A DNA stretch of 64,000 bases from assembly GCF_000295095.1 (NCBI RefSeq), contig NZ_JH806632.1, positions 60,946 to 124,945 on the forward strand, read 5' to 3'. The position numbers were made by a program, and so were the translations under genes. Positions 7,673-16,207 of the stretch are shown piece after piece (the stretch's first letter is position 1; every line of letters starts with the position of its first letter). The stretch is from Actinomyces timonensis DSM 23838 (lineage in GTDB: Bacteria > Actinomycetota > Actinomycetes > Actinomycetales > Actinomycetaceae). Below the pieces are notes generated by a model. That model was not told the DNA's origin. It was given only the letters and a program-made list of their open reading frames with translations, and made no database searches.

Positions 7673-8599
7673 ATGACTACCCCTACCGATTTCTTGGACG
7701 AAGACGTTCGCAAGCAAGTAGCGAAAGAATTAGGTCGTTATGTCTACATGCTCGTCGACCCCCGCGACGGCATCCCCTTCTATGTCAGCAAAGGACAAGA
7801 CCTCCACCTCGATGCTCACGAACGAGAGATTGACTTCGACGACGAGGGTCAACACAAGAATGATCAAAATACTCAAAACGACAAGACCGAAAAGATCAGG
7901 GAGATCAAAGATGCTGGCGACAAGGTAGAAAAATGGATTGTCCGACACAATATGACCAAGCCCGAGTACACTGCGGTTGAAGTAGCCCTTATTGACCTCC
8001 TCACGTCCATGCCGATCGCTCGCACCACAAAAGACACCCGTCGCCAGCCTCTTCACGTCGCAAAGGGCCAACTCACCAACCAACGGCGGGAGAAGGCCGC
8101 CGGCCACGGCATCCAGCGGCTCGACGACCTCATCATCAAGCGCGCCGCTCCTCCACTCACAACTACCGAGCCTCTTCTCATTATCAAACTCGGCGAATGG
8201 AAGAATGCCAACGAGCCTGAAGACATGCCAGGAGGCTGGCAGCGCCACGGCTACGGCTACAAGAAGGAATGGCTCGGCGAGGCGCGCCATCAGCATATGG
8301 AGGAGATCGCAAAGTCAGCATGCGGCTGGTGGAACATCAGCCCGCAGAGCGTCAAGAGAGAGAAGATCAAGTACGCTGTTGCCGTCTACCTAGGGGTCAC
8401 GCGCGCACTCCTCAAGATCGATCCAGACTCATGGGTGGAGCATCAAGACTACGGCAACAAGTCTTATCGACGAGCTTTCGAGTACACTCTCATCACCGAG
8501 GGCGACGACTACGATGACATCGTTGGTGAATACGGGTATCGCCTCGGAAAAGGCTGGGATAGTCAAAACAGGCACTACTGGCGAGGCCCTGAGAAATGA
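7673..8599 (+). CDS. GIY-YIG nuclease family protein (LEM-3-like)
   Basis: A 308-residue protein with an N-terminal GIY-YIG-like core. YVYML (Y23, Y25) and PFYVSKG (Y37 to G41) replace the usual GIY and YIG motifs. IVRHNM (residues 89-94) follows, and then VEVALID with Glu103 at the place of the metal-binding glutamate. LEM-3-like members read FYVGKG, so Ser39 replaces a usual Gly. The C-terminal two thirds are not recognised and contain many Trp and Lys residues. The start is ATG at 7673 with AAAGGAG 7 nt upstream. The gene is AT-richer than its neighbours, stands alone, and lies beside a broken insertion sequence and repeats, suggesting recent gain. A defence or DNA-processing role is plausible but unproven. 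Confidence 0.7.
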   Translation: MTTPTDFLDEDVRKQVAKELGRYVYMLVDPRDGIPFYVSKGQDLHLDAHEREIDFDDEGQHKNDQNTQNDKTEKIREIKDAGDKVEKWIVRHNMTKPEYTAVEVALIDLLTSMPIARTTKDTRRQPLHVAKGQLTNQRREKAAGHGIQRLDDLIIKRAAPPLTTTEPLLIIKLGEWKNANEPEDMPGGWQRHGYGYKKEWLGEARHQHMEEIAKSACGWWNISPQSVKREKIKYAVAVYLGVTRALLKIDPDSWVEHQDYGNKSYRRAFEYTLITEGDDYDDIVGEYGYRLGKGWDSQNRHYWRGPEK

Positions 8600-8677
8600 G
8601 ACTGCTGAGCCACATGTAGGAGATATGTCCCTCAGCGGCTACTTCTGGGAAAAGAACCGGCGTGCTAGGAACTCGAA

Positions 8678-9244
8678 CTACCGGGCCCGCCGGGTGAGGG
8701 TGCGGGCCATGTCCTGGTGGGGGATGCCGGCGTCGAGGTAGGACTCGCCGCTGACCACTTCATAGCCGCAGCGCTCGTAGAAGCCCATCGCCTGCTCCTG
8801 GGCGGAGAGCACCACCGTGACGCTCACAGCGCCGTCGGCGCCTGGCACCCCCGCGCGCTCCAGCGCGACCTCCTCCAAAGCTGCCGCCATCCGCGCGCCC
8901 AGGCCCGTCCCCCGGCACACCCGGCGCACCGCCAGCCTGCCCAGGTGGACCTGCCCCTCATGCTCCGGCTCCAGGAGGATCCGGCCCGCCCCCAGCGGCG
9001 TCCCGTCGCTCCCCCGCGCGAGCACGTGGATCGTCGTCGGCTCGAAGTCCCGGGCGTCGATCTCCTCAACGAAGGGCACATCCTGCTCGTCGACGAACAC
9101 CTCCAGGCGCACATCCGCCACCCCGGAGCGCAGCGCGTCCGCCGCCGGGCCCGACTCGTCGCCCGCCGCGCTCGTGAACCCGATCGGCTCGACAACCGCC
9201 GTCGCCGGCGCGATCCGCAGCTCCACCGTCCCCACCAGGCTCAT
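8678..9244 (-). CDS. GNAT family N-acetyltransferase
   Basis: A 188-residue ElaA/YjcF-like acetyltransferase. [17 protein letters not shown] is the typical N-terminal signature of this subgroup. GAGRILLE and [20 protein letters not shown] form the beta4 strand and acetyl-CoA pyrophosphate loop (R-x-x-G-x-G, here RGTGLG). FYERCGYEV is the usual C-terminal motif. The ATG at 9244 overlaps the rluD stop by 4 nt (ATGA), so the two are translationally coupled, which decides this start over a longer frame. The substrate is unknown. Confidence 0.88.
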   Translation of the reverse strand: MSLVGTVELRIAPATAVVEPIGFTSAAGDESGPAADALRSGVADVRLEVFVDEQDVPFVEEIDARDFEPTTIHVLARGSDGTPLGAGRILLEPEHEGQVHLGRLAVRRVCRGTGLGARMAAALEEVALERAGVPGADGAVSVTVVLSAQEQAMGFYERCGYEVVSGESYLDAGIPHQDMARTLTRRAR

Positions 9245-10161
9245 ACCGACCTCAGCACATCGAGCGCATGGGCTAGGTCCTCCGGGTACTCCGAGCGGAA
9301 CCGCATCGACTCCCCCGTGATCGGATGATCGATGCCGAGCTCCACCGCGTGCAGCCACTGCCGGACCAGCCCGGTCCTCTCCGCGAGCCCCGCATCGGCG
9401 CCATAGGTCTCGTCCCCCACGCAGGGATGGCCCACCGCAGCCATATGCACGCGGATCTGATGCGTCCGCCCCGTCTCCAGATGCACCTCCGCCAGGCACG
9501 CGCGCGGCATCACCTCGATGACGTCGTAATGGGTGATCGACTCCCGGCCGCCGTCGATGATCGCCATCTTCCACTCGCGGCTCGGATGCCGCCCGATCGG
9601 CGCATCGATCGTCCCCGAGGACGGATCGAGATGCCCCTGGACGAGCGCGTGGTAGACCTTGTCCACCTCATGGTTCCGGAAAGCCCGCTTGAGCACGGAG
9701 TACGCGCGCTCCCCCTTCGCCACGATCATGACCCCGGAGGTCCCCACATCCAGGCGGGAGACGATCCCCTGCCGCTCCGCCGCGCCGGAGGTCGCCACGC
9801 GCACGCGCATCGCCTTGAGCGCGCCGAGCACATCGGGCCCGTCCCAGCCCATCGACGGGTGGGCGGCCACGCCGGCCGGCTTGTCGACGACGACGATGTC
9901 CTCGTCCTCGTACAGGATCCCCATCCCCTCCACCGGAGTCGCGACCGGTTCCGCGGGCCGGGAATCAGGCAGCTCGACCTCCAGCATGGCGCCGCCGACG
10001 ACGCGGTCCGACTTCCCCAGGGGCGCCCCCTCCATCCGGGCGGCGCCATCGGCGCACATCTCGGCAGCCTTGGAGCGGGACAGCCCGGTCATCCGGGCGA
10101 TGGCGGCGTCAGCGCGCTCGCCGTCGAGCCCGTCGGGGACGGGCAGGAGGCGCAGGCTCAT
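9241..10161 (-). CDS. rluD: RluA/RluD family 23S rRNA pseudouridine synthase
   Basis: A 306-residue enzyme with an N-terminal S4 domain ([17 protein letters not shown]) and a pseudouridine synthase domain. The catalytic motif is SRLDVGTSG with Asp138, and [13 protein letters not shown] and [11 protein letters not shown] are family signatures. It isomerises uridines in large-subunit rRNA. RluD is the usual partner of lspA in this order, but the exact target positions cannot be read from sequence. It overlaps lspA upstream and the acetyltransferase downstream by 4 nt each. Confidence 0.93.
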   Translation of the reverse strand: MSLRLLPVPDGLDGERADAAIARMTGLSRSKAAEMCADGAARMEGAPLGKSDRVVGGAMLEVELPDSRPAEPVATPVEGMGILYEDEDIVVVDKPAGVAAHPSMGWDGPDVLGALKAMRVRVATSGAAERQGIVSRLDVGTSGVMIVAKGERAYSVLKRAFRNHEVDKVYHALVQGHLDPSSGTIDAPIGRHPSREWKMAIIDGGRESITHYDVIEVMPRACLAEVHLETGRTHQIRVHMAAVGHPCVGDETYGADAGLAERTGLVRQWLHAVELGIDHPITGESMRFRSEYPEDLAHALDVLRSV

Positions 10162-11045
10162 GACCGCTCCCCCGCGTCGCGGCGGTTCCTCGCCCGTCTG
10201 GACATGCGCGTCTCGCCGCGGTTCTCAGCGGGGGCCGCCGCCCGGTTGGCCCCGCCATCGCCATCCGCGGATCCAGCGCTCCCCGCCGCGCCGTCCGGAC
10301 CGCCCGTGCCGTCCGTCCTGTCCCCATCCTTGCCCGCGCGGGTACCGTCCAGATTGATGCCCAGGATGGAGAGGACCATGATGACGCCAGCCGCGCCGAC
10401 GATCGCGATATCGGCCACGTTGCCGACGAACTGCCCCCCGTAGTCGATGAAGTCGACGACGTGCCCGCGCAGGAATCCCGGAGCGCGGACGAGACGGTCA
10501 ATGAGATTGCCGACGGCGCCGCCGAGCACGAGGCCCAGGGCGATCGTCCACGCGCGCGAGCCGAGGCGCCGCGAGGCCCGCACGACGACGACCACCACCA
10601 CGAGCGCGACGATCGAGAAGATCCAGGTCTGGCCCGTGGCGAAGGAGAAGGCGGCGCCGGGGTTGCGCACGAGGATGAGGCCCAGGAGGTCCCCGATGAT
10701 CGGGATCCGCGCGTGCCCGGACAGGGCCTCCACCGCCCACAGCTTCGTCAACTGGTCCACGAGAATGAGGAGCGCCGCGATGAGGCAGACGAGTGGCAGC
10801 GCGCCCATGCGCCCAAGTCGGCCACGCAAGCCGTCGATGATCCCCCCGTGAGGGGCGGGACCGCTCTCACCAGTGCTCGCGCTCGACGACGCGGGATCGT
10901 CTGGCCCTGCCTGGGCGGGCGAGGGCGCGAAGAGCCCCGCCCCGCTCGAAGACGTCGCCGGCGAATGGGCGGAGGCGCGCGTGCCTGGGGCCTCGGCTCC
11001 CGAAGCAGCGGCGGGTTGGATCTGGGGGATGTCGTCGTCGGTCAT
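10158..11045 (-). CDS. lspA: Lipoprotein signal peptidase II
   Basis: An aspartic peptidase that removes signal peptides from prolipoproteins in the membrane. Core motifs are present: LVDQLTK in the first membrane segment, [15 protein letters not shown] (catalytic Asp near residue 181) and NVADIAI (second Asp near residue 211). About four hydrophobic segments are visible. At 295 residues it is much longer than the usual 160-200. The extra length is an Ala/Ser/Pro-rich N-terminal region of about 75 residues and a charged, Gly/Ala-rich C-terminal tail of about 60 residues, both probably cytoplasmic. The ATG at 11045 is used because the tail frame and spacing fit, although internal starts nearer the first membrane segment cannot be excluded. 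Confidence 0.93.
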   Translation of the reverse strand: MTDDDIPQIQPAAASGAEAPGTRASAHSPATSSSGAGLFAPSPAQAGPDDPASSSASTGESGPAPHGGIIDGLRGRLGRMGALPLVCLIAALLILVDQLTKLWAVEALSGHARIPIIGDLLGLILVRNPGAAFSFATGQTWIFSIVALVVVVVVVRASRRLGSRAWTIALGLVLGGAVGNLIDRLVRAPGFLRGHVVDFIDYGGQFVGNVADIAIVGAAGVIMVLSILGINLDGTRAGKDGDRTDGTGGPDGAAGSAGSADGDGGANRAAAPAENRGETRMSRRARNRRDAGERS

Positions 11046-11080
11046 GAGTTCTTCCGGGGGTCAGCGCGGTGCGCGTACGC

Positions 11081-11119
11081 GTCGAGGGCGGCCACCCGCT
11101 TGGGGTCGCCGCCCTCGAC
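11081..11119. terminator. Stem-loop between wag31 and lspA
   Basis: GTCGAGGGCGGC (11081-11092) and GCCGCCCTCGAC (11108-11119) form a perfect 12-bp stem with a 15-nt loop in the 121-bp gap. There is no T run, as is common in GC-rich actinobacteria. It could partly terminate wag31 transcripts or mark an RNA processing point. Confidence 0.45.
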
Positions 11120-11166
11120 GATGGGCGTGCGGTGCCCGGCGCGCGGGCGCCGGGCGTCCGGGCCGA

Positions 11167-11793
11167 TCAGATGTGGCCGGCCTCGGTGCTGGAGCCCTCC
11201 TCGACGTTGGTGAGGAGGTTGGTGAGGTAGCTCTTGAGGCGGGTCCGGTAGTCGGACTCGAAGCGGCGCAGCTCGTCGATCTTGTGCTCCAGGCCGGAGC
11301 GCTCCTTCTCGAGCTGGGCAAGGGTGCGGTTGCGCTGGTCCTCGGCGTCGCGGACGATCTGCTCACCGGTGGCACGCGCCTCGGCGACGATGCGCTCACC
11401 CTCCGCCTTGCCGTTGGACACGTGCTCGTCGTGCAGGCGCTGGGCGAGCTCGAGCATACCGGAGGCGGCGCCGGGCTCGTCCCCGTTGCCACCCATGGCG
11501 GACAGGGCCGGGGAAACTGTGGGGGCGGAGACCGCCGGAGGCTCGTTGACAGGAGCGGCAGCCACAACGGGCGCGGCACCGGTGCTCACGGGGGCGGCCT
11601 GGGAGAGCTCCTCGATGCGGCGGTTGGCGGCGTCGAGCTTCGCCTTGAGCTCGACGTTCTCTGCCTCGAGCTGGCGCATCGCCTCGACGACCTCGTCAAG
11701 GAACTCGTCGACCTCGTCCTGCTCGTAACCCTCGCGGAACTTCGTCGCCTGGAACTTCTTGTTGAGGACGTCGTCTGCTGTCAGCAGCGTCAT
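11167..11793 (-). CDS. wag31: DivIVA domain protein (Wag31 type)
   Basis: A 208-residue polar-growth and septum-site scaffold. The N-terminus has the DivIVA signature: LTADDVLNKKFQATKFREGY, then DEVDEFLDEVVEAM. A coiled coil (QLEAENVELKAKL) follows, then a Pro/Ala/Val-rich linker, then a second predicted coiled coil (LAQLEKERSGLEHKIDELR). It ends in a short acidic tail. In actinobacteria it gathers at cell poles, recognises membrane curvature and recruits wall synthesis. A Shine-Dalgarno sequence (GAGGTGA) precedes the ATG. It is transcribed apart from yggT, from which it is separated by 200 bp containing a 6-bp stem (11831-11847). Confidence 0.92.
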   Translation of the reverse strand: MTLLTADDVLNKKFQATKFREGYEQDEVDEFLDEVVEAMRQLEAENVELKAKLDAANRRIEELSQAAPVSTGAAPVVAAAPVNEPPAVSAPTVSPALSAMGGNGDEPGAASGMLELAQRLHDEHVSNGKAEGERIVAEARATGEQIVRDAEDQRNRTLAQLEKERSGLEHKIDELRRFESDYRTRLKSYLTNLLTNVEEGSSTEAGHI

Positions 11794-11830
11794 ATCGTCA
11801 CCTCGGTGTCGTTACGGACATTGTCACAAG

Positions 11831-11847
11831 CACCGGACCAACCGGTG
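11831..11847. promoter_or_regulatory. Short stem in the wag31 upstream region
   Basis: CACCGG-ACCAA-CCGGTG is a perfect 6-5-6 inverted repeat about 40 bp upstream of wag31, within the probable leader or promoter. It may be a regulatory hairpin or operator. Position and symmetry are the only evidence. Confidence 0.25.
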
Positions 11848-11993
11848 ACTCACGCTGACTACAGTACCTGAACTGACGGCGCGCGGGGCCGGAGAGGGAC
11901 GCGAATCACGCTGTCCTCGTCACACCCACACCGCCCCGTCCCCCTTGCCAGGAGCGGGAAAAAGCAGGTCATCCCTAGTTCGTGAGCGTCCCC

Positions 11994-12299
11994 TCACACT
12001 GCCCTGGCGAGCATCGCGAGGAGCTGCTGGACGATCATGATGCCGAACCAGAGCGCCAGGAAGCTCAGGTCGATGCCGAAGGAGCCCAGGTTGAGGGCGG
12101 GGATGCGCCGCCGGAGGAAGCGCAGCGGGGGGTCTGTCAGGGAGTAGACGAGGTTGGCGATGACGAGCACCGGGCCTGTGGGCCGCCACGACCTGGCGAA
12201 AACCGTCACGAGGTCGAGCACGACCCTGATGACGAGGATGAGGATGTAGATGCCCAGCAGACTGTTGACGATCGAGATGATCGCGACGAGCGCGCTCAC
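11994..12299 (-). CDS. YggT family integral membrane protein
   Basis: A 101-residue protein with two hydrophobic segments (IISIVNSLLGIYILILVIRV near the N-terminus and LSFLALWFGIMIVQQLLAML near the C-terminus). A conserved hydrophilic middle reads YSLTDPPLRFLRRRIP, the YggT family signature. The gene almost always lies between sepF and divIVA in actinobacteria and firmicutes. It is thought to assist division-site membrane events, but its biochemical role is not established. The GTG start at 12299 has no clear Shine-Dalgarno sequence. Translation is probably coupled to sepF, whose stop lies 9 bp upstream. Confidence 0.88.
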   Translation of the reverse strand: MSALVAIISIVNSLLGIYILILVIRVVLDLVTVFARSWRPTGPVLVIANLVYSLTDPPLRFLRRRIPALNLGSFGIDLSFLALWFGIMIVQQLLAMLARAV

Positions 12300-12308
12300 G
12301 CCAGTGGC

Positions 12309-12764
12309 TCAGCTCTGGTTGAAGAAGCGGTCGTGCTCCTCGACCTCGCCATCGTCGATCTCGACGCTCGCGGGGGTGAGCAGGAAGACCCGGGGGGTGA
12401 TGGGCTCGATGGCGCCGCGCAGGCCGTGCACGAGCCCGGCGGAGAAGTCCACCATCCGGCGGGCCTCGGCCTCGCTCATGCCGGTGAGGTTGATGATGAC
12501 GGGAGCGCCGTCGCGGAAGGCCTCGCCGATGACACGGGCCTCGTTGTAGGTGGAGGGGTGCACCGTGACGATGCGGCGCAGGTCGGGCATGGACACCGGC
12601 TCCAGGGAGGTCTCGTAGGAGCTCGAGGCGGCGGGCTCGGGCTCAGACTCCTCGACGACCTGGTCGAAAACGGGGGCGTAGACCTCCTCATCCTCGGCGT
12701 AGAGGTCCTGCTGCTCGGGCTCGGTGTACCCGAGGAATGTCGACATCTTGCGCAGTGCGCTCAT
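12309..12764 (-). CDS. sepF: Cell division protein SepF
   Basis: A 151-residue membrane-tethering partner of FtsZ. The N-terminus ([17 protein letters not shown]) is the amphipathic membrane helix, followed by an acidic linker. The SepF core has [40 protein letters not shown] and [11 protein letters not shown], with the dimer and FtsZ-binding face intact. Actinobacteria lack FtsA and ZipA, so SepF is the main FtsZ anchor. GGAGAAGGAG precedes the ATG. The gap to pgeF upstream is 147 bp, so a separate promoter is possible. Confidence 0.94.
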   Translation of the reverse strand: MSALRKMSTFLGYTEPEQQDLYAEDEEVYAPVFDQVVEESEPEPAASSSYETSLEPVSMPDLRRIVTVHPSTYNEARVIGEAFRDGAPVIINLTGMSEAEARRMVDFSAGLVHGLRGAIEPITPRVFLLTPASVEIDDGEVEEHDRFFNQS

Positions 12765-12911
12765 GGCTGGCTCCTTCTCCGTTAGCTCCCCGGGCCTCCC
12801 CTGGCTTCCCGGTGTGGGCGACGTTATCGGTCATCGGAGCGCGCGCCGGTGATTGGGCACGGCGTGTCCTCAGAGCAACGGCAGAGCAATACCCCTGCGA
12901 TCAGGCAATTC

Positions 12912-13685
12912 TCAGATTGTTGTCAGGACGATACCAGCAAGGCGCCCCGTAGCGCCCTCGCGGCGATAGGAGAAGAAGCGCTCGTCCTCGAAGGTGCACC
13001 ACTGGCTCGGCGCGATCCGCCCGACGCCGCAGCGCTGGAGCTGGGCGATGACGCCGGCGGCGACGTCGAGCCCGGGCGTCCCCCAGGAGGTGGTGGCGGC
13101 GCAGGCCGGCTCGATCGCGGCGGCCTCGTCGCGCATGGACTCGGGCACCTCGTAGCAGCGCCCGCAGATGCTGGGCCCGATGGCGGCGCTCATCCCCGCC
13201 GGGTCCGCCCCAAGGCTCGCCATCTCCTCGACCGCCCGGGCCACGACGCCGCCCAGCATTCCCCGGCGGCCCGCGTGGACCGCGGCCACCAGGAGCCCGT
13301 CGGCGGAGGCGAGGAGGAGAGGAACGCAGTCGGCGACGAGGACGCCCGCCCCGCGCAGGGGGCGGGAGCAGGCCTGCTCGGCGCGCGCGTCGAGGACGAG
13401 GGCGTCGGCCCTCGGCGCGCTCCCCCGCTCGGCTCGGGCGACGACGTCGGAGTGGACCTGGTTCATCCAGGCGATATCGCCGTCTCCCAGGCCGACGGCC
13501 TCCTCCAGCCAGGCCCGGCAGGCCGCCACATGCGCGGGATCGTCGTCGACATGGGCGGCGAGGTTGAGCCCGGTGTAGCGCTCATCGGCTGGGGCGGGCA
13601 GACGCGAGGCCCCCGCGCCGCGGGTGGTGAAGCACCCGCGGGCGCGAGGGCCCAGGTCGGCCTCGAGGAGGCCGGGGATCGTCAT
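12912..13685 (-). CDS. pgeF: Peptidoglycan editing factor PgeF (YfiH/YlmD, CNF1-like laccase domain)
   Basis: A 257-residue protein with the DUF152 fold. MNQVHSDVV holds the first His, ADCVPLLLAS the conserved Cys, AAVHAGRRGML the second His, and GPSICGRCYEVP the C-x-x-C-Y loop. Members of this family hydrolyse muropeptide precursors wrongly containing Ser, or act on purine nucleosides. Copper oxidase activity was an earlier label. The gene lies directly downstream of ftsZ, with a 14-bp gap, which fits a cell wall quality-control role. The ATG at 13685 is the first in a frame that otherwise merges with an ftsZ shadow. Confidence 0.88.
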   Translation of the reverse strand: MTIPGLLEADLGPRARGCFTTRGAGASRLPAPADERYTGLNLAAHVDDDPAHVAACRAWLEEAVGLGDGDIAWMNQVHSDVVARAERGSAPRADALVLDARAEQACSRPLRGAGVLVADCVPLLLASADGLLVAAVHAGRRGMLGGVVARAVEEMASLGADPAGMSAAIGPSICGRCYEVPESMRDEAAAIEPACAATTSWGTPGLDVAAGVIAQLQRCGVGRIAPSQWCTFEDERFFSYRREGATGRLAGIVLTTI

Positions 13686-13699
13686 GCCGGCGCCCGCGC

Positions 13700-15022
13700 T
13701 CAGCGCAGGAAGTCGGGCAGGTCGATGGTGTCCTCGGCGTCGGCGCCCAGCATCGGGGGCACCGCGAGCTCCACGGGGGGCTGCTCGGCGGCGGCGTCGA
13801 CGAACACGGGCACGGAGCCAGTGTTGTCCGACGGCGAGACCGGGACGGTGGCGGGGCGCTCCTGGGCGGCGGGCTCCGGGAGCGGCGGGACCGCGCTGGG
13901 GGCGGAGGCGGCCACCGGGGCGGACTTCGCCACGGGCGGCGCCGGGACCGGGGTGGTCACCGGGGCCGGGTCGGCCGCGTGCGAGGAGCTGCGGGGCTCG
14001 ACGGTGCGGGTGGCCGGCTGGGCGGAGTGGCGCGCGCTCTTCTGGGAGGCCGCGCGGTCGAGGCCGGCCGGGACGGGCTCCTCGTCGAAGCCCGCCGCGA
14101 TGACGGTGACGCGGACCTCGTCGCCCAGGGCGCCGTCGACCACGTTGCCGAAGATGATGTTGGCCTCGGGGTGGACGGACTCGCGCACGAGGTTCGCGGC
14201 CTCGGAGATCTCGAAGAGGCCGAGGTCGGAGCCGCCCTGGAAGAAGATGAGAACACCGTGGGCGCCGTCGATGGAGGACTCCAGCAGCGGGGAGGCGATG
14301 GCCTGCTCGGTGGCGGCCAGCGCGCGGCCCTCGCCGGTGGCCGAGCCGATGCCCATGAGGGCGCTGCCGGCGTTCTGCATGACGGACTTGACGTCGTTGA
14401 AGTCGACGTTGATGAGACCGGGGGTCGTGATGAGCTCGGTGATGCCCTGAACACCTTGGAGGAGGACCTGATCGGCCTGCTTGAAGGCATCGACCACGGA
14501 GATGTTGCGGTCCGCGATCTGCAGGAGGCGGTCGTTGGGGATGACGATGAGGGTGTCGACCTCGGCGCGGAGCTTGTTGACGCCCTCCTCGGCCTGGGCG
14601 GCGCGGCGACGGCCCTCGAAGGAGAAGGGGCGGGTGACGACGCCGATGGTCAGGGCGCCGAGCTCGTGGGCGACCCGCGCCACGACGGGCGCGGCGCCGG
14701 TGCCGGTGCCGCCGCCCTCCCCGGCGGTCACGAAGACCATGTCCGCGCCCTCGAGGGCCTCGCGGATCTCCTCCTCGTGGTCCTCGGCGGCCTTGCGGCC
14801 GATCGACGGGTCCGCCCCGGCGCCGAGGCCGCGGGTCAGGTCCCGGCCGACGTCGAGCTTCGTGTCCGCGTCGGACATGATGAGGGCCTGGGCGTCGGTA
14901 TTGACCGCCAGGAACTCCACGCCGCGCAAGTCGGCCTCGATCATGCGGTTGACGGCGTTGACTCCGCCACCGCCGACGCCCACGACCTTGATGATCGCCT
15001 GGTAGTGCTGGGACTCCACCAC
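13700..15022 (-). CDS. ftsZ: Cell division protein FtsZ
   Basis: A 440-residue bacterial tubulin that polymerises into the Z ring. It has [13 protein letters not shown] at the N-terminus, and the tubulin signature [15 protein letters not shown] near residues 103-117 binds [21 protein letters not shown] and [14 protein letters not shown] hold the T7 synergy loop. A long Pro/Ala/Val-rich linker ends in the C-terminal peptide TIDLPDFLR, which binds SepF. The GTG start (15022), followed by a second GTG, has GGAGG upstream. It has its own promoter (see 15071-15115), so expression need not depend only on the dcw operon. Confidence 0.97.
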   Translation of the reverse strand: MVESQHYQAIIKVVGVGGGGVNAVNRMIEADLRGVEFLAVNTDAQALIMSDADTKLDVGRDLTRGLGAGADPSIGRKAAEDHEEEIREALEGADMVFVTAGEGGGTGTGAAPVVARVAHELGALTIGVVTRPFSFEGRRRAAQAEEGVNKLRAEVDTLIVIPNDRLLQIADRNISVVDAFKQADQVLLQGVQGITELITTPGLINVDFNDVKSVMQNAGSALMGIGSATGEGRALAATEQAIASPLLESSIDGAHGVLIFFQGGSDLGLFEISEAANLVRESVHPEANIIFGNVVDGALGDEVRVTVIAAGFDEEPVPAGLDRAASQKSARHSAQPATRTVEPRSSSHAADPAPVTTPVPAPPVAKSAPVAASAPSAVPPLPEPAAQERPATVPVSPSDNTGSVPVFVDAAAEQPPVELAVPPMLGADAEDTIDLPDFLR

Positions 15023-15070
15023 TGTCTGCCTCCGCGCTCGTGCGAGCCCTCTGGGCTCCCCTCAACCCTC

Positions 15071-15115
15071 AACCTCACGTTGAGGTTTATACTTATGTCA
15101 TTCTTGCGATGACAA
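15071..15115 (-). promoter_or_regulatory. ftsZ promoter with a palindromic operator-like site
   Basis: On the minus strand TTGTCA (15115-15110) and TATAAA (15091-15086) are separated by 18 bp, a strong sigma-70-type promoter by the standards of this GC-rich window. A perfect palindrome, AACCTCA-CGT-TGAGGTT (15071-15087), overlaps the end of the -10 and the expected start of transcription. A bound protein there would block initiation. The likely leader is about 55-60 nt. Confidence 0.65.
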
Positions 15116-15178
15116 GGGCAACGCTATGGGTCCGTGGCAGCACCGGTGCGGATTTTCCTCGGCGTGTCAGACGCGCGC

Positions 15179-16207
15179 TCAACGGGTCGTCGGATTATGC
15201 GGCGCCGAGACGTCGTAGACGCTGGCCTGCGTGGTCAGCAGAGTGGTGAGGACCTGCGCCTTGAGGGCGTTCTGGGAGCCGTCGCCCCACACGACGCTCG
15301 CCCCGCCCACTAGTGACAGCGAGACCTGGCCCGTGGTGGAGATCGTCACCTGGGAGACCTGCTGACGGGTGGTCCCATCGAGGCTGCCCACGACGGCGGT
15401 CATCGTCGCCACCTGCGCGGCGTTGAGGGGCGGGGCGCTGCCCTCGGCGGCCCCCTCCGCGGCCAGGAGCGCCAGGCCAGCGGGAGCCTCGGTGACGGTC
15501 TCCAGGACGACGGCCTCTGAGTCGAGCACCGCGTAGCCGTCGTCGGTCTGCTGGACGGCCACCGGGGTCCTCAGCTCCAGGGAGACGGTGAGGCCATGGG
15601 GCCAGGAGCGGGTGACGGTGGCCGAGCGCACGCGGACGAGGCCATTGGCGACCTCGCCGCCGAGGCGGTCGACGTCGAGGCGCACGAGGGACTCCCCCGT
15701 GTGGGAGGCCAGCACCTCCTGGACCTCGCTGGCGCTGACGGCGCCGTCAGTGCCCTCGACGGTGATGCTCTGGGGGCGCAGGGCCAGGAGCGGGGAGTAG
15801 AGGACCGCCCAGGCGATCGCCGCGATGATGAGGAGGACGACGATGGCGCTCGTCAGGCGCCGCGCTCTGAGGGAGCGGGCGGCCCGGCGCCGCTCGGCCA
15901 GGCGGTCGGTGAGACCCGTGGAGACGACGGACGAGGCCGCGTGCTCGCGCAGGCGCCCCATGGAACCGGGCTCGGCCCTGGTGGCGACCTCGGTGGAGCC
16001 GGAGTCCGCGCTGCTGGCGGAGGATGCGGCCGTCCGGCTTGGGGCCTGCTGGGCCTGTCGGGGCTGGTCGGCCTGCCCAGTCTTCCCAGGATCGCCAGCG
16101 CCCTCGACCCGCTCGATCTGCTCAGTCCTCTCCGCCTGCTCGATCTCCTCGGCGGCGGTGGGCCCGGCGGGATCGGGCGCTGGGCGCGGAGCGTGGGGCC
16201 TCCTCAT
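15179..16207 (-). CDS. ftsQ: Cell division protein FtsQ
   Basis: A 342-residue bitopic divisome protein. A charged, low-complexity cytoplasmic region of about 120 residues precedes one membrane segment (SAIVVLLIIAAIAWAVLYS). The POTRA domain follows (SITVEGTDGAVSASEVQEVL ... GESLVRLDVDRL), then the FtsQ beta domain (RSATVTRSWPHGLTVSLELR ... YAVLDSEAVVLE). It links FtsL/FtsB to FtsK and FtsW/I. The ATG overlaps the murC stop (ATGA). Confidence 0.9.
   Translation of the reverse strand: MRRPHAPRPAPDPAGPTAAEEIEQAERTEQIERVEGAGDPGKTGQADQPRQAQQAPSRTAASSASSADSGSTEVATRAEPGSMGRLREHAASSVVSTGLTDRLAERRRAARSLRARRLTSAIVVLLIIAAIAWAVLYSPLLALRPQSITVEGTDGAVSASEVQEVLASHTGESLVRLDVDRLGGEVANGLVRVRSATVTRSWPHGLTVSLELRTPVAVQQTDDGYAVLDSEAVVLETVTEAPAGLALLAAEGAAEGSAPPLNAAQVATMTAVVGSLDGTTRQQVSQVTISTTGQVSLSLVGGASVVWGDGSQNALKAQVLTTLLTTQASVYDVSAPHNPTTR

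Noticed and set aside
13686-15065. Upstream extension of the pgeF frame to 717 codons
   Set aside because: The extension is an out-of-frame shadow of ftsZ; PgeF homology begins at the ATG at 13685.
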